DNA from: Taiwanofungus camphoratus
Lineage: Eukaryota > Basidiomycota > Agaricomycetes > Polyporales > Taiwanofungaceae
Assembly: GCA_003999685.1 (NCBI GenBank)
Contig: CP021226.1
Location: 248,001-312,000, forward strand
Direction: 5' to 3'
Length of the DNA: 64,000 nucleotides
Part shown: one piece after another, positions 46,703 through 60,219 of the stretch
How the letters are laid out: each line of letters starts with the position of its first letter
Numbering within the stretch: the first letter of the stretch is position 1
Made by a program: the position numbers and the translations under genes
Notes under the pieces: generated by a model
Told to the model about the DNA's origin: nothing
The model's input: the letters and a program-made list of their open reading frames with translations, nothing else
Database searches by the model: none

Positions 46703-48610
46703 GTCCAGGAATCCGCGAATCGTCAATTTATGAAACTCGAGGTTTTCTAAACTTTCATGTACAGCTCAGTCATCGTTATCGATGGTAAATGAGTCGGGCG
46801 AGCTCACTGCTGCAATGAATTCGCGGGGCCTCGCTCAGACTGCGCAATCGACCCTTCGGAGCCTGAGGCTGTCAAGACTTCGGAACAAGATGGAAGACCC
46901 TGCTACTGGCAGCTGCTCTTGCTCGATAGATAAGTGAGGAAACATGCGTGACTGAGTGTTAGCACAGAGCTGGGTGTGACGGTACCAGTCGGTTTTTCGG
47001 CATGATTAATATCGTCTCGAAACCCGATAGTAGCAGGTATGTAGCATCAAGTTTCAGCGAGCATACAAACCGATAGATATATTGCTGATTATTCAGGAGG
47101 CTGCACGCAAGTCCTGGATTTGGTGGACTGCGGTAGTGACAATCGTGTTCTGCAGGATCCACCCTTGACACGGTTGCTCACGATCATGTCTACCTCGTCA
47201 AGATATGATACCCTGTATCAAGGACAAGGCTCCATTGACAGGAGAGCTTCCGGTTGATCCTGACCAAATGTTCTTGATACTTACATGCTCTGTGATTATC
47301 CTGAACTATCCGACATGCTATGAATTTGCGGTGCCGTGATATCGAAAACCGTGGCAGATTCTCTTTCGATAAGTACTACTACAATCGCTCAAAGTCTCAA
47401 CGTTCGACTTGAACTTCGACGTTGTGGCGTGGCGTGCTACTACTATTCTACAATTAGCCAAGGAACAGTGTGAGTTTCATGTCCACTTTTGTGACCTGCT
47501 TTTAACCCAATGTTGCTATAGAATTGTTACTTATCGATGTCCTTGAGATGACTGCTTTGGTGCCCGGGTTCTTTCTATCTCTACTTGCGTTCAGCAGGTT
47601 CGACTTTCACACTGCGGACTAGCCCAGATCTACAGGACACAAATATCACATCGCTTGGCTTAACTCTGATTCCTGGATCGCCAGCCATGCTCGACGGGCG
47701 CGATTACGAAAGATCTTCTCTTTGTCCGCATGGTATGCGCGAGGGGTATTCCACCCATGCACTAGCAGAATTCGGACATTGGTAATGGTTTCCGACATCA
47801 TGCCATTGATAATATGCGGCCCCAGCCAATTACTCCACTTTTATCGAACCGTCATAAATGAGTATAACATTTTAACTCTGGAATATCCTTAACTTTCACA
47901 TAGGAGATCGCTGCTGTGTTTTCCCTTTCTCTACTAGACACTCCCCCCAGCCCGAAACGAAATCGGCAGATGACCTCGTCTGCAGTGAGCTCCCTTTCCC
48001 CCCAAAAGGTCAAGACTCCTTGCTGAAAGTAAATGAGATTTGATAACGTTAAGGATTCTTCGAGGACGCGTGGCACCTACCAAAACCAATCTCCCGAATG
48101 AACCCTCATTCGTGAATGTGGTTACCGACAGTTCCCCAAACACACCATCTATGAAAGCAATTTTAAGTGTATTACCAAGTATGTTGCTTCTCCACTCGGA
48201 TCTCTATAATCAGCATTGTCATGCTTATACCAAAGTGCTAACACAGGCTTAGCTCCCCTTGTCCCCCGTAACGCATCCTCTACTCAAAACCATTTGGATT
48301 CGGCGTCTTGTCAAATCCTGAGACTTCTGCACCTACCATCGTTCTTGCTACACTAGCCTGAGGTAGGTTTAGCAGCACGGCGTTAGCCAATTCGTCCTAA
48401 ATTCTGCAATTCTCACCTTCTATCGTTGATGATTCTTCATGGAAGAGATAGGCATTTCGTGCATAGCTCGGAGCAGGCGCTGCGCGCGTTGTTCCAGCGT
48501 CGAAGATGATGGACAAGGTTGTAACGCTCGTTCAGATAACGAAAATACAGGAGAGCCATGCACCTGTTCTGCTAGCATCGTTATCCTGCTTGGGTAGCTT
48601 GGTATGCATG

Positions 48611-48720
48611 TCAAAATATTTTTTCAAGAATAACGTGTCCTCCGTTGACGTGTGCAGCATGATATGAAGTTTTGTTCCATTCAACGTTGTCATCTACATC
48701 GTGGATATGGCTTTTGGCGA
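48611..48720 (-). pseudogene. Ankyrin-repeat-like scrap
   Basis: The minus frame reads VEWNKTSYHAAHVNGGHVIL then EKIF and a stop. It resembles one ankyrin unit (NKT..HxAAxxGGHxxIxxxL). It stands alone, with other remnants around it in different frames. Most likely a relic of an ankyrin-repeat gene, though a single unit is weak evidence. Confidence 0.3.
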
Positions 48721-48785
48721 TCTTCGGGTGCAATCATTCCGATGATACATGGACCACCTATCCATCACTCCGACTCGGAGATATC

Positions 48786-48806
48786 AGGCTTTGATCATCA
48801 AAGCCT
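48786..48806. repeat. Perfect 10-bp inverted repeat
   Basis: AGGCTTTGAT-C-ATCAAAGCCT, a perfect palindrome around one central base. It lies in the gene-poor region and contains a TGATCA core. Too short to call a mobile element. Confidence 0.7.
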
Positions 48807-49178
48807 GCGGCCCTGTGAGGGGTGGACGATAATTGCACGGACAAACCAGGAACGTCATACCTGTTACCATTGCTCCATTCTATGAAGTGCCGTGACAGGG
48901 ATGTCAGCCGTGACTCGCAAGAAGATAACTCTAGCTCAATCCACCGTCTTCGCTGCACCACATCCGGCGTTCACTAAAGCGCCTCGGGAACTCACCGACA
49001 AGTACCAGATAATTTATTTTTTCTGTCATAATCCCTTCACTGTTCACACACAAGGCTGAGGTTGTTTGGCAGCCCATAGCTCACGCTCAAAGTAAACATT
49101 GATGCGCAGCGCGCTGTCTTATTTCAACCACCATCAAATGTGCTCCTCTTTGATTATCGTCTCGGGCATGGGTCGGGG

Positions 49179-49427
49179 TCACCTAAACAACCCGAGTTGA
49201 TCATGATGCATGATGGCCCATCGTTCAGGAATCCTATCCCACACACGCTCCACATGCGAAGATCCGCGTTCATATTTTACGGAGCCTGCGCTGTACCGGT
49301 CCATCGATAATGCGTTCTGAATAGATTCATCTTCAAATAAGGCATGCTGTGGATCATCCACTTTAAGAGGTGATGACTGAGTCAGACTGAGCAATGTCTC
49401 ATGGAGCGCCGGCCGTGCATAAGGCAT
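49179..49427 (-). CDS. Possible exon(s) of an unrecognised gene
   Basis: 82 codons from ATG at 49427, with composition and charge pattern of a real protein (HALFEDESIQNALSMDRYSA, then HVERVWDRIPERWAIMHHDQ), ending at a GTGACC donor-like site. Downstream pieces (RRRWIELELSSCESRLTSLS near 48900) could be later exons, but the phases I tried do not agree. No family recognised. Confidence 0.3.
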   Translation of the reverse strand: MPYARPALHETLLSLTQSSPLKVDDPQHALFEDESIQNALSMDRYSAGSVKYERGSSHVERVWDRIPERWAIMHHDQLGLFR

Positions 49428-50308
49428 TCACTCGAGTGTCGCACTAGTAAGGCCCTGGAGAATCGAAGGTGACAACAGCGTGAATGTGTCAAGGGCCGTC
49501 AATACGTTTGTTACTGATAGCACAGCACTCTGACATCTGCCAGTTAAACCATACGGCATTCTCGGGGCTCAGCACTGTTCTAAATCAACTAAGATTCCTT
49601 ATTTGATATCTTCTCCACTGGAGATGTTCTCAGTGGCATGACCATGACAAACACCTACAGCTATTAGAACGCGTGAGCTCTCGGGTTGACACTGGAATGA
49701 AGAAATACATGAAATTGCTGTGCAGTACTCGAGATCAAACAAGGATATTGTCATCCAATGCTGAAAAGTCAGTGCAACAGTTTGAATTTTACCATCCCAA
49801 TGTCACATTGAAACTGTCAAATGGACCATCGGACCCAAAGCGCGTGTACCTAAGGTTAGGTCTCAACGGGCTAGGGTTATGGTTCGGAATAGCAGCGGCC
49901 AGAATTACATAGCGGCCCTAGCAAGCTTGCCTCTTATTACTACTGGCACCCAAGGTTTTATCTCATGCCTCAGAATATTTGACTTAATCCGGCGCTTTTT
50001 CTACATAGTGAGGGAGCCCCTGGTCCTGGATTTGCCACTCTTCCTCCGGTTGTCAGTGCATCGTCCTTGAAAGGAAGGGCACGCACACGTCTACCTTGCG
50101 CCCAGCTCAGGCAGGTATTCAAAGCCTGCAAGGCAGGTAAGCCACGAATCTAGTTCACAGAGACTGGATCAAATAATTTGAATGATACTCTGCTAGGACT
50201 TCTCTATTCTATCAGTGTCATATAGAAATCGGTACTTCCTCGCGCCCTGGTTGGATGTCCCATGCAGTCACTGAATTCTTTTGTTGGGATGTGATAGGAG
50301 ATTTAGGA

Positions 50309-53300
50309 ATGCAATCTACTCATCTCATTGGATCGGTTCTGGAGCGAAAACCGAGCTCAACCCCCTCCGCCTCCTCCCCCAGATTTGGAACGTCTGGCAA
50401 GACAGGATTTCCTGCTGTACAGCATCGTAACAAGAGCATCTTTGCCAGAGCAAGGGAAGAGAGAAGTCGCGATGTTTCTAATGGGTCGCTACAGATCCCT
50501 GTGGTCCAACCCACCTCGAAGCCAGTATCACGTTCGTCAAAGAATGTTGCGCCGTCATCTGCCGTGGTCCCTAATGATTGGCGTGATCAGGCTGAGGAGG
50601 AAAACGCAAGGCGCGTAGAGGCAATGACTGAGGAGGAGCGAGAACAGGAAAGGAGAGAAATTTTTGAAAGATTCGGATCAGGTGTAGGCGACGTATTGAG
50701 AAGGGCGAGGGAAGCAAGAGAAGCACAGCAACTGCAGCTCATGGGTCGTCAAGAACGAAGCGACTCGAATGTGACACTGAAGAGGGAGCAAGCGACCAAC
50801 GGTACGTCATTACATCCGCATGGACCTTTCTGTACCCACTGATGAGGCACAATAGGCACGTCGCGATCTTCGAGCCCTCCCTCAGCGCTCTCGAGACCTG
50901 GTTCACGACCGTCAAGCAGAGCTGACCGCAAACTTCGCTTTGCCGATGTGACTCCTAACGATATATATGTATATGAATCTGCTCCGCCTTCTCCTCGCAA
51001 ACAGCCTCTTGCCTTGCCCCCGCCCACTGATGCTGACGGTCCTGTCGTTTATTTGGGAGACTGGAAAGGCAAAACAAATCCCACTGTTCGGCTGAGAGAC
51101 CAGACGTCTCCGGTGCCTCATTCCAGTGCCGACAAGCAAAACCAGCAGTCAAACGATTTGGATTATCTGGAGGAAGGTACGCCGGAGGACATCCGCCGAC
51201 GTTTCTTCCCTACAGCGCCTGCAAATGACCCCTCACTCGCATGGATTGGCTCGGCCGCTCCCCCACCCGACTCGTCCACGACGCTCCGATTTGACCTCAC
51301 AGGCACGCCCATCCCAACTGCTCTCACATCAACGCTCCCCACGCATCTGGGCCTACACCACCATGCCGACGGTGCACATGCAGGGTACACGCTCGATGAC
51401 GTCTTTCTGCTCTCGCGGTCTACTGTTCCGGCGCAGAGGGCGGCCATGCTAGGGATCTTAGGTCGCATCGCGCGAAGGCTGGGGCAGAATTGTCATGGGA
51501 ACATTGATACTGGCATCGAAGAGCTTGTAGGACAGGAGGCGGCTCTACGGAAGCGGATCTTGGCCGCAGGCGTCGAAGCCATGAGTGAGCGCGGAAGCTT
51601 GGGTGCGCGAGCGGTGGAGGTTATGTGGGAATGCATAGTGGGTTGGGACGAAGAGATAATAGGTATCGAAGGAGTTGAGCTCCAGGATACGGGGAGATCT
51701 GCGCCTATGTCGTCTTCACAGGGGACGTCGATTACTGATGCAGACCCGTTCTCTGGTCTGCCGCTGGATTACGTCCTCCCGCAGATATCCACCATATTCT
51801 CCGCGCAAATGTTACCTTGTGAATCCTTGACACAGTTATTGGCTATCGTCCATCGGTTTGCGCAGCATACGAACGAGATCGCTTCCACTATTATCACAAC
51901 TTCTGGCCTCATATCTAGCATCGTCCAGACGTTCCTGTTGACACCGATCCCACCCACAGACAGCTCTCCTCAAGCTGATCCAGCTGCGTTACAATTATTG
52001 ATTACGCTTGCGCTCTCATCTCGCGCAAACGCGTCAGCATTACTAGGACCTGCAGACGCACTCCTACGCTTTGTTACGACCATTCCGTCGGCCTCACCTT
52101 TTCCTCCTACACTCGCTACCGCCCTTCTCGTTGGAACATTGCGCCTGTACACAGTCTTTGCCTCATACGGGCTCTATGCGCACATTGCGACAACGGCCGC
52201 GGAACCCCTCGCCGCAGTTGGGAGGTACATACTCTCAGAAGAGTGTCGCAACACGCTTCTGAGAGAGACCTGGTTCAACTTACTGGAGGCGTGGATGGTG
52301 TGCGCGCGGGATCCACATCGTACCGTGCCGAGCCACGAGATTTTGTGGAGCCAGGTCGTTGGATGGGGTTGGGTCGAGGAAATATTGGAAATAAGAGAGA
52401 AGCTCAGTGAAAAAGACGAAGTGCTTTTGGCCTCAGTCTGGAGAGCGGGAGCCGCGTATCTGGAGGGCGCGATGGTTAATGGCATAAGAGGTGGCGGGAA
52501 TGACAGATCAACTGTCCTTGATAGTGTGAAAGACAGCTTCAGTTGTGGCGTAGAAAGGAAAGTGGTTGAAAATGCGGAACTGGAGTTACGAAGAGCACTT
52601 GGCATCCTCAGTGCCGGGGGAACTCTTGGCTTACGGGTCGGCGATCTGACATGCCTTCGGGATATTGCAATGCATGCGAATACCCTCGCAGCGGTACTGC
52701 GTTTATGGTTATCATGCCTTTCTCCTCAACTACAAGGGCCATCGGAAGCATTTCCATTTCTACTGCCTTTTTCACTTATCTCCGAAGTCTGTGCTAAAAT
52801 CACTGTTCACCCGATCTGGTCTTTGGTTTTCGCGGAGGGCTGCCCTTCGTACATGTATCAATTCTGCAGGCCGTTATCGCTCCTGTTGTCCTCCTACCTT
52901 CAACTGACGCGCAGACTTCCTGGAATTTCGGAAGGGTCGTGGATGGCGCAAGCATTTGCGATCCTGTGCAGACTTCTTCCTGGTGACGAAGAGTTCGCGC
53001 AGCTTATCGCTGGTGATGTGGCGAGTCTTATCACGTCTAGATTCATGGATTCTCAAGGGTGGAACGTATCTTCCATTATCTGGGAGAACGGTGGCATGGA
53101 CAAAATAAAGCCATTCTTGACTTTCTCGTTAGGGCCTAAGAAGGAGGAATACATTGGCCCATCCTGGATCTCCCCGTTGTCCATCGCTGTGGCCACCACG
53201 CAACGGTTACCGTCAGCGTCGAAAGTCCGTCCTGGCACTCGTCAAGGTATTGCACTCCCTCTCACGCGAGACTGGCTTTTCTCTCCGCTTGATCACCTTC

Positions 53301-54247
53301 TGCGATCAGGTGAATCGGAAGCATTCAGGACCTTGCCTTCAACGTGGAACGCATCCGAAACTGAGGTGGTTCGTGCAGTACTTTGCCTCGCCAAGGTCAA
53401 CGCAGAAATACTGCGAATACAAGGGCTCAATGATTTCATAATGACTAAGGAAGAGACAATATTCGCATGCATGAAAATCTTCATGCTAGAGCATGGGCAG
53501 CAACAGAACGATTCGGCCGAAGAAGTCTTTCGAGACAGCATGGTTAGTCAATTCATGGAAGACTTGTTGGCCCCCTTCGGCGCGGCTACCTCACTGTCGT
53601 CGTTAGCCGTTTCGCCCTCCCCGAACACGCATGAAAGCCTAGAGGCTGTAGCTGCCCGCTTTCTTGGTCCCTCGACGCCCTTCTACCAATTCTACACAGA
53701 CTTCGTCGGGTTGTACGACGCCATCTCGTTCTCGCATCCACTTTTCGCTCGACTTCTATTACCTCCTTCATCCATGCGATATCCGCTTGACTATCGCAGG
53801 TACCTGTGGGCGGATTACGGGCATGTACTTAAGACAATCCGGACGCCGATCGAGTCAGTCATTACTGATAGCATTGGCGAATACCTCTGGCCCGTCGAGG
53901 CAGACGCGCAAATCATCGGTGCATACGTGCGTGCGCTAGTCAAGGGATCTCTGACTGGCTTCGTACGTCTGGTAGCGATACACCACGTTGCCTGCAACAT
54001 TTGGCCGGATCTGTATGGTGCGGGAACTGAAGAGAAGGCGAGTAAGCTTCTCAAAGCTGTCACAGATCAGGGTGCCTTCGACGTCGTCCGAGAGGTAGTC
54101 TTGTATCGACAAGTTCGTGCAGGCACAACCCTCATTCCTCCTGCGTGCTTTGCTCAGGCTGGTGAATGGAAAGCATCGAGGCTGAGGATCATAAGCAGCT
54201 GGGGTGGTGACAGTCTGAAGGAGCGGTTGAGGAACTTGCTGGAGTAG
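50309..54247 (+). CDS. RPAP1: RNA polymerase II-associated protein 1 (RPAP1)
   Basis: Two exons (50309-50801 and 50856-54247) give 1294 residues. The N-terminal RPAP1 motif is present: ENARRVEAMTEEEREQERRE then IFERFGSGVGDVLRRARE. The central RPAP1 C-type motif follows: LRFDLTGTPIP, LGLHHHADGAHAGYTLDDVF and LLSRSTVPAQRAAMLGILGR. The remaining 800 residues are a helical-repeat (ARM/HEAT-like) region. RPAP1 couples Pol II subunit assembly and nuclear import with other RPAPs. The start is the first ATG of the open frame (MQSTHLIGSVLERK). A short upstream exon is possible. The single intron near the 5' end is GT-AG. No lesions seen. Confidence 0.88.
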
Positions 54248-54809
54248 ACTATATACTAACTTCCTATAATCCGCCATCATAAAACATGTATCGATATTGA
54301 TGTAGCCGCTTCCTGTACCGTGGATGCACAAATGTAATGCTATACTGGGTCACATTCGGGTATTCGAATGAGTGCGAGTGGATATGTCTATTTGACCCAA
54401 CCAGAATGCTACAACCTATTTAGTCATCGTGGAGAAAGGTAACTTATCCTCACCTGCCTGCACGTCTCGCATTGATCTTTCACTCGCAACCTTAGATCAT
54501 AGTGGTCACCAGTATGTTTTATTTGAGAGGTAGGAGTTCACTATCTAGAGGGCCTCGCCCAGGTATGATCGCGACGTTGGGCCTATTCAAAGGGCCTGAG
54601 TACGATGGCAAACTTTCGCAGCCTCAGGCCTAACTCGAGGCCCAACTTAAGACCACCTCACGCGGCATTGTTAGTACAGGTGCTTGCGAATCCAGCTTGC
54701 TTACGCCACACAGAGAGCTAGTGCATATAGGTTTGATATGCCAGAGTAACGGTACAAATAACGTTCTAAGTTCGTTCTCTCTCAAGAGTCCCCATATCAT
54801 ACAACAAAA
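54248..54809. other. Convergent intergenic region (RPAP1 / PRMT3)
   Basis: About 560 bp between two stop codons facing each other. Poly(A) regions are expected. A repeated GGGCCT/AGGCCC motif occurs between 54548 and 54650. No coding content seen. Confidence 0.5.
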
Positions 54810-57023
54810 TTATCGGACTTTGAACATCTGGACAATAGCATCACCTTCTGGTCGCTCCTCAGAGGGGTCCTTGATGGTATAGTGAATTTCAATGTCAAGT
54901 TCTCTAGTATTGCCGGAGCTCTTGTGGCACTTGAGAGTTCCCTGGACGATGGTACCTTACAGTGTGAAGATTAGTCAAAGCCCAACCCATGATTTAGCAT
55001 GAACGAACCTTCCGATACGGTGATTGGATCCCTAAGAAGGAATAAGGTCTGCTTCCAATGCGTTGGGACAGATGTCGGACCCGTGCTAAAGCTGGTGACT
55101 TTGGGTTTGAGCTTCGTCTTCAGCCCCTCACCAGAGCTCATCCGCCTCGAGGGGTGAGGTCTTCCACCTAGGGGCCACACCTCTGCCAACATTGGGTCTC
55201 CGTCCCGCACAACGTCAACCTGTGTCCCCGCTGGAACAGGCTCGCCATTGTCTGTGAAGAAAACGTCGAAATAGAGTACGAACGCATGCACTTTAGTGCG
55301 TCGCTCGGCGTTTGAGACAAGCGTGAATGGTGAGGAGAAGTCGAGCTGCTTCGGCGTGATATTGCCGATGCAGAGGTCCTGGTATGACAACTGCGTTAGA
55401 CGCGAGACAACGGACGCGAGAGTGGACACTTACCTTTATGGTGTAAGGATCGCTGAGCATTGTTTCTGCCCCTACGACGTCTACGATCGCCTCATCGTAG
55501 ATGTCGGTCGCCATGTAAGACAGGTCAAAGCCTTTGAGAGACGGATAAATGGATTAATGAAGGGTAACCGCTTCTGTTACACTTACCATACACATCGCTC
55601 CAGAAATCAACGCGCTCCTTGTAGATCTCGGTAGCTTCACAAAGACCAAACATCATTTTACACTGGCTCGGTACCATTACGCCGCCCGCGGGGCGCAGGA
55701 ATCGATCTCTGGCGCGCAGCACTGAGTCGAGCATAGACTCGTATAGCAACGCATAGCCCATCCACTCAGAGACGATCACATCTACGTGTGTCACACCCTC
55801 AGGCAACGAGATATCTTCTACTTTACCACGAATGACTCTGTATTGTTCTTTAGGAACAAAGTTCACACCAATGCACAGGAACATACGTGATGACGTCATC
55901 AAGCTTGTTATCCTTGACAATCTGCTCGGCTTTGACGGCAATGTCGCTTGCATCGACGGCGAAAACGCGTTTAGCACCCGCTTTTGCTGCAAAGAGAGAC
56001 AAAATTCCGGTTCCGCATCCTACATCAAGTACAACGGCATCCCGGAAAAGCTCCGTGCTGGACAGAATGAACGATGCGTACGTCGCTGTCCGTACTTTGT
56101 CTTGAATCATCAGAGTGTGGATGTCTGCTCCGTACTGTCAGAAAGATTATGTGAATTAACAGAAGTAAGGTCAATCACTCACCATTCTCACAGTAGCTTT
56201 GAAAGTAATGCGAATCGTCGTCATGTGCCAAAGGGGCCGCGAGATGAGTGGAGGAAGATGAGGCAGGATCTTTCAGTGCCTCGGCAAGGCCTGCAAGATT
56301 GAGACGATCGCCAACAAAGGAACGATAGTCTGCAAGGTCCTGTTTTGCTTTCTGTAATTTCTGCTCAAGGGCGCGGATTCGTCGCGTCGCACCGGCCAAA
56401 TCTGCGGGAGGTTCGTTCGCGCTCAGAGACTCATCCTCATCCGAGTCAGACCAGTCAGTAGATTGAATTTCTGAACGGTTATGAGTATGATTGCTTCCAG
56501 ACAAATTTGAACTAACTCACGGAGGAGCGGGTCATCCTCGATAACGGGCATGAGGTATTCGTCTGAGCTGAAGAAGGGCTCATTCCCCTTCAGAGTGGCC
56601 ACCTCCAGCAGCGAGGGTTTCTATCTTCCCGCGTTAGCCAGAAGCATAATGTGAAAAAATGCGCTGCAGACTGTTTTTCGGATCCAGTTGATAAGTCGAA
56701 TGCGTCCATGAGGGTCAAGCGCTGCCAAAAACAGGGGTTAGGACGTGGGATGCAATTGGATGGACCTACGAACCAAGGCGAGCGCACACTTCATCTAGGT
56801 CAAACCCATGCACAAGTTTGTCATGATTCAGAGCTTCTGGAACAGAAGTGAATGTCTTCTCGTGGTCGAAAAGGGACTTGCACGGTATATTCTCAAGCGA
56901 ATCCGAGGCCCAGTCCTCCCAGGTGAGATCTTCGTCCTCATCCTCCGATGAAGAGGAGAGGTCTTCTGGATCTGATTCAGGCTCTCCCGTATGTATATGA
57001 GTTGAAGATAGGTGAAGACTCAT
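54810..57023 (-). CDS. RMT3: Protein arginine N-methyltransferase, PRMT3/Rmt3-like
   Basis: The N-terminus is acidic (SSSSEDEDEDLTWEDW) and leads to the PRMT3-type zinc-finger region (IPCKSLFDHEKTF ... HDKLVHGFDL), in which the second Cys of CxxC seems replaced. Then come LDPHGRIRLINWIRK and a coiled-coil stretch (TRRIRALEQKLQKAKQDLAD). The catalytic domain has VLDVGCGTGILSLFAAKAGA (SAM binding), SEWMGYALLYESML (double-E loop) and PTHWKQTLFLL (THW loop). The C-terminus ends VQMFKVR. The family methylates ribosomal protein S2 in the cytosol. Six or more short introns with consistent frames. All catalytic motifs are present. Confidence 0.9.
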
Positions 57024-57666
57024 ACTGCGAAAATGTTCGAGACAAATGAAGGAACTTGATAAGAATAGTTTGAGATCTTATTAGATCGAGAGATTACTTC
57101 GAAAGGAGATCGATGTTGAGTCGGAGTTGTAAGAGCATTGAAGTCACCTACAAATGTCATATGTATGGCAAATAAAGTTGCCCTCTCGACGCTCGCACAA
57201 ACCTTGCCCTCATGCGTCAAAATCTGCATGCTCTTGTATCCGTGTACGAGATTCATTATTGTCTTACTACATTCTAACCAGTGGCATGTTCAAAGTTTGC
57301 CTCATCGAAGATTGAGTTCACGTTGTGGTAAGAACGAATCCGAGGTTAGGGTTAATTCTGAACCATTGACACGTGCTATTATATTATCAACCACTTCGGG
57401 CGCTTAACATTCGTCACTATTGAACTTGGCAGTTTGCATTGTCTCGAATCTGCAAGAGATCTTTGCCTTGTTACTGGAGTGTTAAATGCGCCGGTAATAA
57501 ACCATCAATGTCTGGTGTGCCTATCTGGTCACTTCGAGAACTGGTCCCGACTATGCAACTGAAACTGGCCCTTCTTATTGTTCTCGCTCACACAATAAAA
57601 GCCTGAAACTCCTCCATGAACCCTTTACATTATTTGCCCCAGGTTAGACCTTGACAGGCAAGCACG
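57024..57666. other. Divergent promoter region (PRMT3 / P450)
   Basis: About 640 bp between two divergent starts. AATAAAAG at 57595-57602 could serve as a weak TATA box for the P450. No exon seen. Confidence 0.5.
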
Positions 57667-60000
57667 ATGATCGACTACTTGAACATGGGCTTCAGCATTT
57701 TTGCTGGTGTAACTTTACCGCTCTTTGCGTACCTTGTGTACATTGTCTTCATACAACCCCGGTTCAATCCCTTGAGGAATCTTCCCGGTCCTCCAAGTCG
57801 TGGCATATTCCATGACCAACTGGGCGCCGTTATGAAGTGAGTAATTATAGTCTTAGATAACATTCAGAACTCGAGGCCAGTGAACCTGTTGTGTCCGTTT
57901 GCGTGCTAGAGTAACACTGGCATAGAGCGGCTTCATTGCCTCTCATTGTTGCCTGTCGCTGAAGTCTGCTTGTATCGGGACTTATATGACTTGCGATAGT
58001 AAATTGTCTTGAACTCAACTGACATAGATTTGACCTAGTCCGAACGTGTCTTATAAGACACACGAGCACTATGTGAGGACATATGGGAGGAGTGTCACAA
58101 TCCGGGCCTTGATCCCTGTAGGTCTAATCGTTATCATGACAGCGGTCGTTCTCACTGAAAACGGACGCTATTGAAGTGGGATCAGCGCCTCTTCACACTC
58201 GACCCAGTCGCTCTTGCCCACGTCCTCAAACACAACACCATTTACGAGAAGCCGTGGCAGTCGCGGCGCCTCATCACAGGCCTGATTGGGTGTGGAATGC
58301 TCGCGGCAGAGGGACAGGTACACAAGCGTCAGCGGCGCGTTGCTACGCCTGCATTTTCTATACAGAACATGCGTGCCTTGGTGCCACTTGTGTTTTCAAA
58401 AGGAAACGAGCTAAAGGCGAGGTGGCTCGACATGATCGACGATGCGAAGATGAAGGCTGCGACTGATGTATTGGAATCTAAGACCACAGTCGAGGTACAG
58501 AAGGAGAAGGCGACGACGGGAGGAACAAGAATTGATGTGTGTCACTGGGTTAGTCGAGCAACCTTTGATGTTATCGGTTCAGCAGGTAAGATACATTTGG
58601 CTGTTTGCCATTCTATAATGCATATTTGCTCATACCCGCCAAGGATTCGACTATCAGTTCAACGCTATTCAGAACGAGACCAATGAATTATTCAATGCTT
58701 ATAAGGAAATGTTTGAGGTTGCTATATCTCAACAGCAAGGGGCCTTACGGAGTTTGCTTGTGATTTACTTTCCAATCATTGATGTATTGTTTGTAAGTGA
58801 CTTTCTCTCAATTTTCGCACTGGATCCATGGCCGATACGTCTGCATAGCCAGATAAGGCCGCACGTACCGTAAGCAGATGTCAAGAAGTGATACGACGTG
58901 TTGCAGGGCAGCTCGTCCAGGAAAAGAAGAGGAAGATCGCTGAGGCGGAGGCGCAAGGAAGTACTTACCAGGGGAAGGATCTACTCAGTCTACTTTGTAT
59001 GTTTTCAACTCGTTTCATATACCCTCACTCACCGAGATTGTACATCAGTGAAATTCAACGTTGCGGTCGACCTCCCTCCCGAGCAACGCATCTCGGACGA
59101 AGACATCCTGCATAACGTCAACACCTTCATGTTCGCAGGCTCCGATACAAGCTCGTTATCCGTCACCTGGACGCTTCTCCTCCTCGCAAAATATCCTACA
59201 CTCCAGACACGCCTCCGCACTGAGTTGTTCTCCGTCGCGCCTGCCATGGGCCTGGAGGCGCTCACCGCAGATGAAATCGGCTCGCTGTATAACGCTATTG
59301 CGGAATTGCCGTACCTCGACAATGTCGTACGCGAGTCGCTACGGCTGATTCCCCCCGTGCACTCATCGTTGCGGGTGGCGACGCAAGACGATGAAATTCC
59401 AACCTCAATGCCCGTCCCGACGCGCATGGCGGACGGGAGGATTGTCGAGATGACGAGTATTCACGTACCCAAGGGAAGCTTCGTGCATGTGCCAGTTGAA
59501 GGTTTTAACCTGGACCGGGAGATCTGGGGCGCGGACGGATGGTCATTCAAGTGGGTTTTCATGGAAGATTGTGCGCATGGAAGCATCCATACTGATCGTT
59601 CCGTAGCCCTGACCGGTGGGACAATCTCCCGGAAGCTGTGTCCTCCCAACCGGGCTTATATGCCAACCTCCTAACCTTCTCCGCTGGCCCTCGTGTAAGC
59701 ACAAATAACCTTAGTGCAAGCAGGTGCTGACTTTGTGTAGTCATGCATAGGAATGCGTTTCTCTATTATTGAAATGAAGACCTTCCTCTACATTCTGCTC
59801 ACCAATTTTGTCTTCTCTGAGACGGAGGAGAAAATTGGCAAGGCAAACGTGTGAGTAATTCTCATTACACTGAGGTCCAAGGCATAAGTTCAACGTCCAT
59901 ATACAGTGTGCTGACGAGGCCATACGTATATGGCAAGCAGAGAGAAGGTAGCCAGTGTCCCCTTCTTGTCACTCCGTTCATCCGGGATGGCAAAGTCTGA
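57667..60000 (+). CDS. Cytochrome P450 monooxygenase
   Basis: The N-terminus MIDYLNMGFSIFAGVTLPLF is a membrane anchor, followed by NPLRNLPGPPSRG. The C-helix region reads HKRQRRVATPAFSIQNMRAL, the I-helix is FAGSDTSSLSVTW, the ExxR helix VVRESLRL, and the PERF region FNPDRWDNLPEA. The heme loop FSAGPRSCIG is split by an intron. It continues MRFSIIEMKTFL and ends at the TGA at 59998. An unusually long first intron (57838 to about 58037) separates the anchor exon from the rest. No internal stop after splicing. Substrate unknown. Convergent with the 2OG oxygenase. Confidence 0.88.
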
Positions 60001-60219
60001 GGGTAGGGTTGTTTATTTCGGTCAGAGAAGGAATTATTACGCGTATCTATATAGCCACAGATCATTCAATATTGTGTTTCGCGGTCACTTTATTCGTTGC
60101 CTTGTCGCCCTTGAATTTGTTCGATCAATAGCTATATGTTACTTGGTAATGAAAGTACGATACCTTCAATTCTGGGAAATACATTGATGTATATGTACAA
60201 ACGCCTCGTTCAGATCGGC

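Larger units (their letters stand above)
46703..50308. other. 3.6-kb gap with scattered coding remnants
   Basis: No complete gene found. The minus strand has a convincing exon at 49179-49427 (..VKYERGSSHVERVWDRIPER.. ending at a GT donor). It is followed by possible exons near 48870-48960, an ankyrin-like scrap (48611-48720) and a frame near 47880-48060 (FQQGVLTFWGERELTADEV) preceded by a TTTCAG acceptor. They do not join into one uninterrupted frame. RPAP1's promoter lies at the right end. Confidence 0.4.

Noticed and set aside
54548-54650. Repeated GGCCTC/GAGGCC motifs
   Set aside because: Spacing irregular and copies short; could be chance in a 3' UTR region.
57760-57780. GGTTCAATCCC tRNA T-loop-like motif
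   Set aside because: Lies inside a P450 coding exon (PRFNPLRNLPGP) and has no other tRNA arms.
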